Shown: piece by piece, positions 15,794 through 24,065 of the stretch
Position numbering within the stretch: position 1 is the stretch's first letter
How the letters are laid out: each line of letters begins with the position of its first letter
Assembly (NCBI GenBank): GCA_041393965.1
Contig: JAWKJB010000002.1
Coordinates: 248,001 to 312,000 of the forward strand
Length of the DNA: 64,000 nucleotides
From: Acidimicrobiia bacterium
GTDB taxonomy: Bacteria; Actinomycetota; Acidimicrobiia; Spongiisociales; UBA5794
Direction of reading: 5' to 3'
Notes under the pieces: model-generated
What the model saw: only the letters and a program-made list of their open reading frames with translations
Databases searched by the model: none
Told to the model about the DNA's origin: nothing
Made by a program: the position numbers and the translations under genes

Positions 15794-16084
15794 GTGAATC
15801 TTGGAAGGGTCACCGGCACGCTCGTAGCGTCGCGCAAGGACCCCCTCCTCGAAGGGCTTCCGATGCTCGTCGTGCGCCAGCTTGACGAGACCGGCGACCC
15901 GAAGGGTTCCTATGTCGTTGCCGTCGACAGCGTCGGGGCAGGTGTGGGCGAAGTCGTCTTGTATGCGACCGGAAGCTCAGCGCGCCAGACAACCATCACG
16001 AAGGACAAGCCGTGTGACGCGGTCATCATGGCGATCGTGGATCAGTGGGATGTCGACGGCGAAACCGTGTACACGAAGCCGTGA
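15794..16084 (+). CDS. BMC-P pentameric vertex protein (EutN/CcmL family), copy 1
   Basis: A protein of 96 residues that would form pentamers capping shell vertices. It starts with GTG (VNLGRVTGTLVASRKDP) and has the family landmarks LVVRQLDETGDPKGSYVVAV and GAGVGEVVLYATGSSARQTT, ending in AIVDQWDVDG. It lies between the BMC-H gene and the aldehyde dehydrogenase gene. It is one of three BMC-P paralogues in the operon and has the most typical sequence. Confidence 0.93.
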   Translation: MNLGRVTGTLVASRKDPLLEGLPMLVVRQLDETGDPKGSYVVAVDSVGAGVGEVVLYATGSSARQTTITKDKPCDAVIMAIVDQWDVDGETVYTKP

Positions 16085-16098
16085 GAGTGTGATCTGAG

Positions 16099-17562
16099 AT
16101 GGCGAAGATGACCGATGCCGAGATCCAGGCGATCATCACACGGGTGAAACAACGCGTGGCCCACGGAGCCATCGAGGGCCGACGCGGTGCAGCCATCCTC
16201 GCTGCGGACGCGGTTGCCTCGGCCGCCGATGAACTCGGTGATGGCGTCTTCGCGACGATCGACGAGGCGGTTGGGGCGGCGAGGAGGGCGTTCCTTGCCT
16301 ACCGGTCGTCCGGGCTCGATGCGCGCCGCGGGATCATCGAAAGCATCAGGTCCTCGATGCGGGCCAACAATCAACGGCTCGCCTACATGGCCCGCCAGGA
16401 GACCGGCTTGGGGCGTGCAGACGACAAGGTGTTGAAGAACCAGCTTGTCATCGAACGAACGCCGGGACCCGAGGATCTCGAGCCAACGGTGGTGACGGGC
16501 GACCGCGGCATGATGGTCACCGAATACGCGCCGTACGGTGTGATCGGAGCCATCACACCGACCACGAATCCGACCTCCACCATCATCAACAACACGATCG
16601 CCATCCTCTCGGCCGGCAACGCCGTGACCTTCAATGTCCATCCGAGCGCAAAACAGGTATCGGTCGAGAATGTCAAGCTGCTCAACCGCGCCATCATCGC
16701 CGCCGGGGGGCCCGGCAACCTTGTGACCTGTGTGGCGGTGCCGACCCTCGCGTCCGCCCAAGCGCTCATGGCGCATCCCGATGTGAAGGTGCTGCTCGTG
16801 ACCGGCGGTCCCGGTGTCGTGAGAGAGGCACTTCGCACCCCGAAGAAGGCGATCACGGCCGGACCGGGGAACCCACCGGCCGTCGTCGACCAGACCGCTG
16901 ACGTCCAGAGAGCGGCAAAGGCCATCGTGGATGGCGCGTCGTTCGACAACAATGTGATCTGCGTCGACGAGAAGACCACGATCGTTGTCGATACGGTCGC
17001 AGACCGGCTCGTGCAACACATGAGCGCGGTTGGCGCCTACCGACTCAAGGAGCACGAGCTGAAACGCCTCGAGCGTGTGATCTTCTCCGAGCTCGGGCAG
17101 CCCAACAAACCGGGAGTCATCGACAGCAGGTTCATCGGGAAGGATGCGGCCGTGATCCTCAAGGAGATCGGCGTCGCGGTGCCACCCGAGGTACGCCTCG
17201 TCGTTGCCGAGGTTCCCGCAGAACACAGCCTGGTCTGGACCGAACAGATGATGCCGGTGATGCCGGTCGTTCGGGTCAAGGATGTGGACACGGCAATCGA
17301 CCTCGCCGTCCGAGCCGAACACGGGTTCCGCCATACCGCGTCGATTCACTCCACGAATGTGGACACGATCACCCGGATGGCTCGAGCGATGAACTGCTCG
17401 GTATTCGTCGCGAACGGACCGAATGTGGCCGGACTCGGTGCCGAAGGAGAAGGTTTCACGAGTTTCTCGATCGCGAGCCCGACCGGGGAAGGGCTCACGA
17501 GACCGAGAACCTTTTCGCGCGAGCGACGGGTCTCGGTGATCGGAGCCCTGCGCATTGTCTGA
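16099..17562 (+). CDS. CoA-acylating aldehyde dehydrogenase, microcompartment cargo
   Basis: A 487-residue member of the EutE/PduP group, which oxidises an aldehyde (here probably acetaldehyde from DeoC) with NAD and CoA to acyl-CoA. The catalytic Cys is in GASFDNNVICVDEK. Cofactor-binding segments are GVIGAITPTTNPTSTIINNT and VTGGPGVVREALRTPKKAIT. Residues 4-22 (MTDAEIQAIITRVKQRVAHG) form an amphipathic helix separated by a short Gly/Arg/Ala linker from the catalytic part, like known encapsulation peptides. There is no alcohol dehydrogenase or phosphotransacylase in the operon to recycle NADH or CoA. Confidence 0.93.
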   Translation: MAKMTDAEIQAIITRVKQRVAHGAIEGRRGAAILAADAVASAADELGDGVFATIDEAVGAARRAFLAYRSSGLDARRGIIESIRSSMRANNQRLAYMARQETGLGRADDKVLKNQLVIERTPGPEDLEPTVVTGDRGMMVTEYAPYGVIGAITPTTNPTSTIINNTIAILSAGNAVTFNVHPSAKQVSVENVKLLNRAIIAAGGPGNLVTCVAVPTLASAQALMAHPDVKVLLVTGGPGVVREALRTPKKAITAGPGNPPAVVDQTADVQRAAKAIVDGASFDNNVICVDEKTTIVVDTVADRLVQHMSAVGAYRLKEHELKRLERVIFSELGQPNKPGVIDSRFIGKDAAVILKEIGVAVPPEVRLVVAEVPAEHSLVWTEQMMPVMPVVRVKDVDTAIDLAVRAEHGFRHTASIHSTNVDTITRMARAMNCSVFVANGPNVAGLGAEGEGFTSFSIASPTGEGLTRPRTFSRERRVSVIGALRIV

Positions 17563-18166
17563 GCCACACCGCGCTGCGCCCGCCATGGGGATCTGGGAGT
17601 TCTCCTCCATCGCGGCGGGCATCACGGTCGGCGACGCGATCGCCAAACACGCTCCCGTATCGGCGATCACTACGGGAACGGTCCACCCGGGGCACTACCT
17701 CGTTCTCGTCGCAGGCGACCTTGCGTCGGTCACGGTCGCTGCAGATGTCGTCTCCGACATCGCATCCGAATCACTCACCGACGGCCTTGTGCTTCCCGAT
17801 ATCGATCCGAGCGTTGCGGATGCACTCCTCATTAAGGCTGGGCCGGTGCAGACCTCGGGTGAGGCTGTCGGTGTCGTCGAGACCGCAACGGTGCCAGCAG
17901 CGATCGAGGGGGCCGATGCCGCGGTCAAGGACTCACCGGTCGCCCTCGCGATCATTCGCCTTGCCGACGGCCTCGGGGGCAAGGCCTACTTCGTCATCGA
18001 CGGCACGGTCGGCGATGTCGAGTCGAGCGTCGCCGCAGCTGTCGACCGTTGCGGCGAGAGACTCGTCGGAGCAACGGTGATCCCTCAGCTGACGGACGGT
18101 ATCAGAACTGATCTCGGGCTGTCGTCGGAGTTCGGGGCCACCGTCGTTGACGGTGGATCGTCGTGA
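17555..18166 (+). CDS. Tandem-domain BMC shell protein (BMC-T), second copy
   Basis: A 203-residue tandem BMC protein. Domain 1 (about residues 11-95) starts MGIWEFSSIAAGITVGDAIA and domain 2 (about 108-190) starts GEAVGVVETATVPAAIEGAD. The second domain has the pore segment RLADGLGGKAYFVIDG. No Cys pattern like the PduT iron-sulfur site is present. The chosen TTG start (17555) overlaps the dehydrogenase stop and has GGAG nearby; ATG 17585 is an alternative that begins directly at the domain. It is only remotely similar to the first BMC-T. Confidence 0.85.
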   Translation: MSEPHRAAPAMGIWEFSSIAAGITVGDAIAKHAPVSAITTGTVHPGHYLVLVAGDLASVTVAADVVSDIASESLTDGLVLPDIDPSVADALLIKAGPVQTSGEAVGVVETATVPAAIEGADAAVKDSPVALAIIRLADGLGGKAYFVIDGTVGDVESSVAAAVDRCGERLVGATVIPQLTDGIRTDLGLSSEFGATVVDGGSS

Positions 18167-18432
18167 AACTCGGCCTCGTCCGCGGGTCGGTTGTTGCGAC
18201 GATCAAGGACCCCGGCATGGTCGGTATGAAGCTGCTCGTCGTCCAGCCCCTCGACAAGCACCAACAGCCGGTCGGTTCGTGCGTCGTGGCCGCGGACGCG
18301 GCGTATCAGGCAGGTACGGGCGACCTCGTGTACTTCGTTGCCTCACGCGAAGCCGCAGAAGCCCTCGAACCTCGGTTCGTACCGGTCGATCATGCGATCG
18401 TGGGCCTTGTCGACGGCGTGGAGGTACCGTGA
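18163..18432 (+). CDS. BMC-P pentameric vertex protein (EutN/CcmL family), copy 2
   Basis: An 89-residue vertex protein starting with GTG in a 4-nt overlap with the preceding BMC-T gene. Family segments are KLGLVRGSVVATIKDPGMVG, LLVVQPLDKHQQPVGSCVVA and GTGDLVYFVASREAAEA. It is shorter than copy 1 at the C-terminus and the helix region AAEALEPRFVPVDHA differs. It may give mixed vertices, as suggested for other compartments with several BMC-P genes. Confidence 0.9.
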   Translation: MKLGLVRGSVVATIKDPGMVGMKLLVVQPLDKHQQPVGSCVVAADAAYQAGTGDLVYFVASREAAEALEPRFVPVDHAIVGLVDGVEVP

Positions 18433-18707
18433 AGGTCGGTGTCGTGTCAGGAACGGTCACTTCGACCATCAACCATCCGTTCTTCGACGGCGAACGACTC
18501 TTGTTGTGCGAGGTCGTGGATCGATCAGATCCGACCGGCGACTACCTGATCTGCACCGACCGAGTCGATGCGGGATTCGGAGATACCGTGCTCATCCTCG
18601 ACGAAGGAACCTCGGCCCGGCAGGTCCACGGTGTTGCCACCGGCCCCATCAGGTCCGTGGTCGTCGGGATCGTCGATGACATCCACGAAGAGGAGTCTTC
18701 TTCCTAG
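18429..18707 (+). CDS. BMC-P pentameric vertex protein (EutN/CcmL family), copy 3
   Basis: A 92-residue vertex protein, last gene of the microcompartment operon. Its GTG start overlaps the stop of copy 2 by 4 nt. Landmarks are GVVSGTVTSTINHPFFDGER, LLLCEVVDRSDPTGDYLICT and DTVLILDEGTSARQVHGV. It resembles copy 1 more than copy 2 in the GTSARQ segment. The acidic Ser-rich tail (EEESSS) is absent from the others. Confidence 0.9.
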   Translation: MKVGVVSGTVTSTINHPFFDGERLLLCEVVDRSDPTGDYLICTDRVDAGFGDTVLILDEGTSARQVHGVATGPIRSVVVGIVDDIHEEESSS

Positions 18708-18732
18708 CTCCGCCGTGTCGTAGCATCGGATC

Positions 18733-19098
18733 ATGTCCCGCTTCGTGGCCCTGCTGTTGCTCGTCGCGCTGTTCGTGTCGGCGTGTTCATCGGGCACGGA
18801 CATCGACTCGTGTGACGATGTGGTCACGGCGACCCTTGCACTGTTCCAGGACATCATCGACACAGTCGACGAGGGCTTTGCATCGATGTCGGTTGAGGAG
18901 TTTCTCGCCACGAAACCGGACCTCCCCGACGGGCGGCGCTTCGCGGATGAAGCCGAGCGGATCGATGTGCGGGCCGTCGAGCTCGGATGTTCGGTCACCG
19001 ACACCGAGTTTGCCGTTCGGCAGGGCTGGTCGTCCCTTTCGGCTGAATCCGAGGTCGGCCGTCTCACGCTCCGGCTCCTGACGACGGACCACGGCTGA
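18733..19098 (+). CDS. Small lipoprotein, unknown function
   Basis: A 121-residue predicted lipoprotein with lipobox LFVSAC (Cys at residue 18). The mature part is helical and acidic, with two more Cys (DSCDDV and LGCSV) that could form a disulfide. I do not recognise the family. It follows the microcompartment operon by 25 bp on the same strand, but its secreted nature argues against a role in a cytosolic compartment. Confidence 0.7.
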   Translation: MSRFVALLLLVALFVSACSSGTDIDSCDDVVTATLALFQDIIDTVDEGFASMSVEEFLATKPDLPDGRRFADEAERIDVRAVELGCSVTDTEFAVRQGWSSLSAESEVGRLTLRLLTTDHG

Positions 19099-19104
19099 GG
19101 TCAG

Positions 19105-19776
19105 TCACAGCTCGCTCGCCGCAGCCGCATCGAGGAGCCAGATGACTTCACGGCGGGCACGCACCGCCGCGGCAGGGAGTTCGGCGCCATCGGCGAGCTG
19201 TCTGATCACTGGCGCCTTCGACGCGCCGGTCACGACGAACAAGACGGTGTCGATGCGGGCGAGCAATCCGAAGGTGGTGGTGAGGCGCCACGCACCGAGT
19301 GCGCCCACCCAGTTCGCGACATAGCTCCTCTCCGTTTCGCCGAGCGCCGCGGTTTCGGGGAACAGGGAGGCGGTGTGGCCGTCCGTCCCGATGCCGAGCA
19401 TCACAACGGAAGGACGATCCGATCCGATATCGCTGGTGTCGAGGATCGAGGCATACGCCTCTGCGGCTGCTTCCGGATCCGTCCCGGTGGTATCGGGAGC
19501 GACGAAGGGAACACCGGTCGGCACAACGAGCGTCTCGCGGGCCATGCGCTGGTTGCTTTCGGGGCGATCGGGGCCAACCCACCGCTCATCCGTTATCCAA
19601 GCCGTGACCCCATCCCACGCGAGTTCCCTGCTGGCGAGAGACGAATGCACACGGCGCGGTGTCGACCCACCGGCGAGCCCGAGACTCAGGTTCGGCTCGC
19701 TTGTGATCGCACGGCTGATCAGATCGGCTGCCGCGTTGGCGACCGCCTCGGGGGTCGGGTAGATGTCGTGCTTCAT
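19105..19776 (-). CDS. pgl: 6-phosphogluconolactonase
   Basis: Hydrolyses 6-phosphogluconolactone in the oxidative pentose phosphate pathway. The 223-residue protein has the family motifs LSLGLAGGSTPRRVHSSL, WITDERWVGPDRPESNQRMA and VVMLGIGTDGHTASLFPETA, ending with IWLLDAAAASEL. Length is typical. It is a lone minus-strand gene convergent with the lipoprotein gene and divergent from the hydrolase at 19806. Its closeness to the sugar-phosphate microcompartment may be chance. Confidence 0.92.
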   Translation of the reverse strand: MKHDIYPTPEAVANAAADLISRAITSEPNLSLGLAGGSTPRRVHSSLASRELAWDGVTAWITDERWVGPDRPESNQRMARETLVVPTGVPFVAPDTTGTDPEAAAEAYASILDTSDIGSDRPSVVMLGIGTDGHTASLFPETAALGETERSYVANWVGALGAWRLTTTFGLLARIDTVLFVVTGASKAPVIRQLADGAELPAAAVRARREVIWLLDAAAASEL

Positions 19777-19805
19777 CCCATCACGGTAGGTCGTAACCTC
19801 AGGTT

Positions 19806-20465
19806 GTGGTTCGCACGCTCAGAATCGCCGCATCCTGCGGGTCCGTGACGGGCAAACTCGCGGTGCCGCGGTCCCAACGCCCGATCGGTGTGGTGCTCGC
19901 CCACGGGGCCGGAGCGGGCCAGACCCACCCCTGGATGACCGCGATGCGAACGCAGCTCGCAGTGCTGGGCTACGCGACCCTCACCTTCAACTATCGATAC
20001 GCCGAGGCGGGTCGGAGGGCTCCGGACCGGCTCCCGGTCCTGACCGAAGTGCATGTGGCCGCCGCCGAGCGTATGGCCGGATACTCGGATCGTGTCGTTC
20101 TTGCAGGCAAGTCGATGGGGGGTCGTGTCGGGGGTCATGTGGCTGCCGACCAGCTCGTCGATGCAGCGGGTGTGGCGTACTTCGGCTACCCGCTGGTTGC
20201 TGTGGGGCGATGGGATCCACGCGACACGAGCCATCTCACCACCATCGCGGTCCCTCAGCTGTTCGTGTCGGGCACCCGCGACCGCATGGGGCCGCTCGAC
20301 CTCCTGAAGCCGGTTGTCGGGTCGGTGCCGAACGGCACGCTTGTTTCCATTGAAGGCGGAGACCACTCGTTCGTTCCGTTGAAGTCGTCCGGGCGGTCCC
20401 TCGACGACACGCTCGTGGAGGCCGCCGCCGCGTTCGATCGTTGGTGTCGCGGCCGCATCGGCTAG
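19806..20465 (+). CDS. Alpha/beta hydrolase of the KANL3/Tex30-like family
   Basis: A 219-residue small alpha/beta hydrolase. The oxyanion region is VVLAHGAGAGQTHPWM, the nucleophile elbow VVLAGKSMGGRVGGHV contains GKSMG with Ser, an acid lies in FVSGTRDRMGPLDLL and the catalytic His in IEGGDHSFVPLK. All triad residues are therefore present. The family has no well-defined bacterial substrate. The GTG start at 19806 lies 29 bp from the divergent pgl start. Confidence 0.82.
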   Translation: MVRTLRIAASCGSVTGKLAVPRSQRPIGVVLAHGAGAGQTHPWMTAMRTQLAVLGYATLTFNYRYAEAGRRAPDRLPVLTEVHVAAAERMAGYSDRVVLAGKSMGGRVGGHVAADQLVDAAGVAYFGYPLVAVGRWDPRDTSHLTTIAVPQLFVSGTRDRMGPLDLLKPVVGSVPNGTLVSIEGGDHSFVPLKSSGRSLDDTLVEAAAAFDRWCRGRIG

Positions 20466-20473
20466 AAGCCTGA

Positions 20474-21367
20474 TCAGACGGTCGGGGCGAGGTACCGGCC
20501 CGAAACGACCTGTCCCTTCACCGTCCGGAGCTGCCAGATGCTCCCCTTGTCCCATGCCATGGGGCCGTCGAGGGGAACACCCTTGGCGAAGAGATGTCCG
20601 ATCAGGGCGGCGATCACATCCCCGTGGCTGCACAGGACCGCTGCCTCCTCCTGGAGCTCGTGGATCAGGTCAACGGCCTTGCGCGGATTGCTTCCCTCGA
20701 TCAGGGCGGCTTCGCGCTCGATCGGAATGCCGAGACGCGCCGCGAGCGGAGCAACGGTCTGGACGCACCGCGGGAAGTTCGAGGACCCGATGCGCGTGAT
20801 CGGATGTGCCATCAGGGTCGCTCCGATCTCGTCGCGCTGTTTGCGTCCACGATCGTCGAGCGGTCGCTCGGCGTCGTTCGGATCGGCATCGTCGCGTATC
20901 CCCGCCCACCCGTGACGCACAAGATGGATCATCCCCGCGGACCGCTCAAGCTGCATGTCGTTGGCTCGGTCGAGGACCGCCTTGTCGTTGCGGTACGAGA
21001 GCTGCTCCATGGCTTTTTCGAATGAGAGCCACTTGATCTCGTCGACCTCGCCGTTCGGTGTGAAGGATCCGTGGTCGGGCGTTGCAAGCCACCACCTGAC
21101 CACCTTCGCGTTCCCGACCTTCGTCATGTAGCCGACCGTTCCGATCGGGCGGGGTTTCGTCACGGCGATTCCTGTCTCCTCCTCGACCTCGCGGACGGCG
21201 GCCTGCAAGAAGGTCTCGCCAGCGTCGAGTTTTCCCTTCGGCAGCGACCAGTCGCGATAGCGGGGTCGATGAATGACGAGGTACTTCGGCTTCTTCTTGG
21301 CGTCGCGGGCGACGACGCATCCGGCTGCCCAGACGGACTCGTCGGGTGGGATCTCGTGGTCGGTCAC
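20474..21367 (-). CDS. mutT1: NUDIX hydrolase fused to histidine phosphatase domain (MutT1-like)
   Basis: A 297-residue two-domain enzyme. The NUDIX domain (about residues 8-140) has the full box GKLDAGETFLQAAVREVEEE followed by TGI. The C-terminal histidine-phosphatase domain starts with IHLVRHGWAGIRDDADP and has the second active-site His in AAVLCSHGDVIAAL. This arrangement matches mycobacterial MutT1, which hydrolyses 8-oxo-(d)GTP and diadenosine polyphosphates. It overlaps the ppk1 stop by 4 nt, and the same ppk-mutT1 neighbourhood occurs in mycobacteria. Confidence 0.9.
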   Translation of the reverse strand: MTDHEIPPDESVWAAGCVVARDAKKKPKYLVIHRPRYRDWSLPKGKLDAGETFLQAAVREVEEETGIAVTKPRPIGTVGYMTKVGNAKVVRWWLATPDHGSFTPNGEVDEIKWLSFEKAMEQLSYRNDKAVLDRANDMQLERSAGMIHLVRHGWAGIRDDADPNDAERPLDDRGRKQRDEIGATLMAHPITRIGSSNFPRCVQTVAPLAARLGIPIEREAALIEGSNPRKAVDLIHELQEEAAVLCSHGDVIAALIGHLFAKGVPLDGPMAWDKGSIWQLRTVKGQVVSGRYLAPTV

Positions 21368-23469
21368 GGAACCTGGGTGCTCGGCTGATCGGTCTGGGAT
21401 CGAGCGATCGACATCTCCCGCAACACCTCATGCGTGTCGACCCCCACCACGGTTTCAACCTTCGACCACTCCGATCCATGGAGTTCCCACGCAAGCATGT
21501 CATCGGCCATCTCGACATCGAAGATCTGCCGCAGACGCTCGATCAGGCGCTCGTCGGTGACTTCGACGAGGATCTCGACCCGCCCGTCGAGGTTTCGGGT
21601 CATCATGTCGGCTGATCCGAGCAAGTATTCGGCGCGGCCCCGGTCTGGGTCACCGAATCGATAGATCCTGCTGTGTTCGAGGAAGCGGCCAACGATCGAA
21701 CGCACGGTGATCGTTTCTGACAGGCCGGGGACCCCCGCCATCACCGAGCAGTTCCCCCGAATGATGAGATCAATGCGACAGCCGGTCTGGGATGCCGCGT
21801 ACAACTCATCGATGATCTCAGTGTCGACGAGATGGTTGATCTTCCACATGATCCGACCGGCGGGACCCAACGCGGCCTGTTCACGGATCCGCTCGATGAT
21901 GCCGGACCGAAGCGTGTGTGGCGCCACGAGCAGTCTCCGATAGCCGACCGGCCTTGCATGCCCGGTCAGAAGGTTGAACAGCTCCGACAGGTCTGCCCCG
22001 ACATCGGGGTCGGCCGTGAACAGCGCGAGGTCTTCGTACAGCCTCGTCGTTTTGGGGTTGTAGTTGCCCGTACCGATGTGCGAGTAACGCCGAATCGTCC
22101 CCTGCTCCTTGCGAACCACGAGCAGCGCTTTGGAGTGCGTCTTGAGTCCGTACACCCCGTAGACGACATGCACCCCCGCCGCCTCGAGCATCTTGGCCCA
22201 GTTGATGTTCGCGGCCTCGTCGAAGCGGGCCTTGAGCTCCACGAGGACCACGACCTGTTTCCCCGCCTCGGCGGCAGCGATGAGCGTGCGAACGATCGCT
22301 TCTTCACCTCCGATGGCCGGATCGTCGGCGAGGGAGGTCCGGTACAGGGTCTGTTTGATGGCGAGAACATCGGGGTCGGCCGCGGCCTGGGAGAGAAACG
22401 CCGCGGTCGATGTCGCGAACGACTCATATGGGTGGTGGACAAGGATGTCACTCCTGCTGATCTGGGCGAAGAAGTCAGGCGAGCGGCTCTCGATCTCCGC
22501 CAACGCGACTTGGGTCACCGGCCGCCACGGTTCCTCCTTGAGGTCCCTGCGATCCAAGCTGTACAGCTCCCACAGGCTCGCAAGGCCGAGGGGGGCCTCG
22601 CGGGTGTGTACCGACGATGGTCCGAGTTCGAGCCCGTTGAGAAGCATCGCCATGACCGGTTCGGAGACACCGGCTTCGACCTCCAAGCGGACCGCCGTGG
22701 CTGCACGCTGGCGGTATCGCAGAACCGACTCCATCGCGGCGAGCAGGTCATCAGCTTCGTCCTCCTCAACAGCGATGTCAGCCGAACGAGTCACTCGGAA
22801 GGTGGACCAGCCAACAACTTCGAGGCCGCCGAACAGCCGCGAAAGGTGTGTCCCAATGACCTGCTCGATGGGCACGAACCGGATGCCGTCCTCGAGCGCG
22901 ATGAACCGGTCGACATTCGGCGGGATCTTGACCCGCGCGAACTGGAGCGCTCCGTCTTCGTCCTCGACGAGCACCGCGAGGTTCAACGAGAGGTTCGAGA
23001 TGTACGGGAACGGGTGGCTCGGATCGACCGCGAGGGGCGTCAGAATCGGGAAGATCTGTTCCTCGAAGACTCGGTCGAGCCACTGGCTGTCCTGTTGGTC
23101 GAGACGGTCGATGGTCTCGATTCTGATACCTTCCGCCGCGAGGAGTGGCATGAGTTCCTTGGAGAAGAGGCTGTCGATTCGACTCTGGAGATCGATGGTG
23201 CGCGTGTTGATGGCGGCGAGCTGGTCGGAAGCAGACAGGCCATCGGGACTCGTCGCGGTGACGCCGTTGCGGTCCTGCTCCGCGAGGCCCGCGACACGAA
23301 CCTGGAAGAACTCGTCGAGGTTTGATGACACGATCGCGACGAACTTGACTCGCTCGAGGAGTGGAAGGCCGGGGGATTCGGCGAGATGGAAGACGCGCTC
23401 TTGGAAATCGAGCAGCGAGATCTCACGGTTGAGATACCGCGGTTCGTCAGCGTGCGTCTCGATCGTCAT
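21364..23469 (-). CDS. ppk: Polyphosphate kinase 1
   Basis: A 701-residue enzyme that reversibly transfers the ATP gamma-phosphate onto polyphosphate. It has the N-terminal helical domain (YLNREISLLDFQERVFHLAE), the middle domain with FPILTPLAVDPSHPFPYISN, and two phospholipase-D-like domains. The phosphorylated His is in YSHIGTGNYNPKTTRLYEDL and a second conserved His in VYGVYGLKTHSKALLVV. Length is typical. It is coupled to mutT1 by a 4-nt overlap. Confidence 0.95.
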   Translation of the reverse strand: MTIETHADEPRYLNREISLLDFQERVFHLAESPGLPLLERVKFVAIVSSNLDEFFQVRVAGLAEQDRNGVTATSPDGLSASDQLAAINTRTIDLQSRIDSLFSKELMPLLAAEGIRIETIDRLDQQDSQWLDRVFEEQIFPILTPLAVDPSHPFPYISNLSLNLAVLVEDEDGALQFARVKIPPNVDRFIALEDGIRFVPIEQVIGTHLSRLFGGLEVVGWSTFRVTRSADIAVEEDEADDLLAAMESVLRYRQRAATAVRLEVEAGVSEPVMAMLLNGLELGPSSVHTREAPLGLASLWELYSLDRRDLKEEPWRPVTQVALAEIESRSPDFFAQISRSDILVHHPYESFATSTAAFLSQAAADPDVLAIKQTLYRTSLADDPAIGGEEAIVRTLIAAAEAGKQVVVLVELKARFDEAANINWAKMLEAAGVHVVYGVYGLKTHSKALLVVRKEQGTIRRYSHIGTGNYNPKTTRLYEDLALFTADPDVGADLSELFNLLTGHARPVGYRRLLVAPHTLRSGIIERIREQAALGPAGRIMWKINHLVDTEIIDELYAASQTGCRIDLIIRGNCSVMAGVPGLSETITVRSIVGRFLEHSRIYRFGDPDRGRAEYLLGSADMMTRNLDGRVEILVEVTDERLIERLRQIFDVEMADDMLAWELHGSEWSKVETVVGVDTHEVLREMSIARSQTDQPSTQVP

Positions 23470-23541
23470 CGGTGTCCATGCTATCGGCCGAAACCTTCGA
23501 CGCGCTGAGCGAATCCCACGACCGAACCGGCGTGGGAGCCG

Positions 23542-23991
23542 TCACGAGCGACTCTGGTCGAGCTCGAGCACCTTTCGGAGTCGCCTGACATGGCGTTCGT
23601 CACCGCTGAAGCGTGCCCCGATGAAGGCATCAACGATCTCGAATGCCGTGGTCGGTCCGATCACGCGCGCACCCAGTGCGAGCACATTCATGTCATCGTG
23701 CTCGACGGCCTGGTGGGCCGTGTAGTGGTCGTGGACCACGGCAGCCCGAACCCCGGTGATCTTGTTGGCCGCGATCGAAGCGCCAGCACCGGAGCCGCAC
23801 ACGACGATGCCGCGCTCTGCGGAACCGGTCGCTACCTCCCTTGCGACCGCTGCGGCGAAATCGGGATAGTCAACCGGCTCGGTCGAGTCGGTTCCGACAT
23901 CGGTCAGATCGTGCCCGAGTCCCGCGAGATGGTCCGCGAGCAGCGTCTTGAGCGGGAATCCTGCATGGTCGGATCCGATCGCGATCCGCAC
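23542..23991 (-). CDS. rpiB: Ribose-5-phosphate isomerase B (canonical copy)
   Basis: A 149-residue isomerase interconverting ribose 5-phosphate and ribulose 5-phosphate. The GTG start at 23991 has GGAG upstream and gives the standard N-terminus RIAIGSDHAGFPLKTLLADH. The active-site Cys is present in GIVVCGSGAGASIAANK, unlike the copy in the microcompartment operon at 13353, and the His motif is VEHDDMNVLALGAR. It has no N-terminal extension, so it should be the cytosolic housekeeping enzyme. The frame runs open upstream to 24126 but that part is not RpiB-like. Confidence 0.93.
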   Translation of the reverse strand: MRIAIGSDHAGFPLKTLLADHLAGLGHDLTDVGTDSTEPVDYPDFAAAVAREVATGSAERGIVVCGSGAGASIAANKITGVRAAVVHDHYTAHQAVEHDDMNVLALGARVIGPTTAFEIVDAFIGARFSGDERHVRRLRKVLELDQSRS

Positions 23992-24065
23992 GGGTGCTCC
24001 TTGTCGTGTGGTGCCGCAGCGTAGCGCCGGTTGGCGTCGGATCCCGCTGGCGTACCCTTGAGGGC

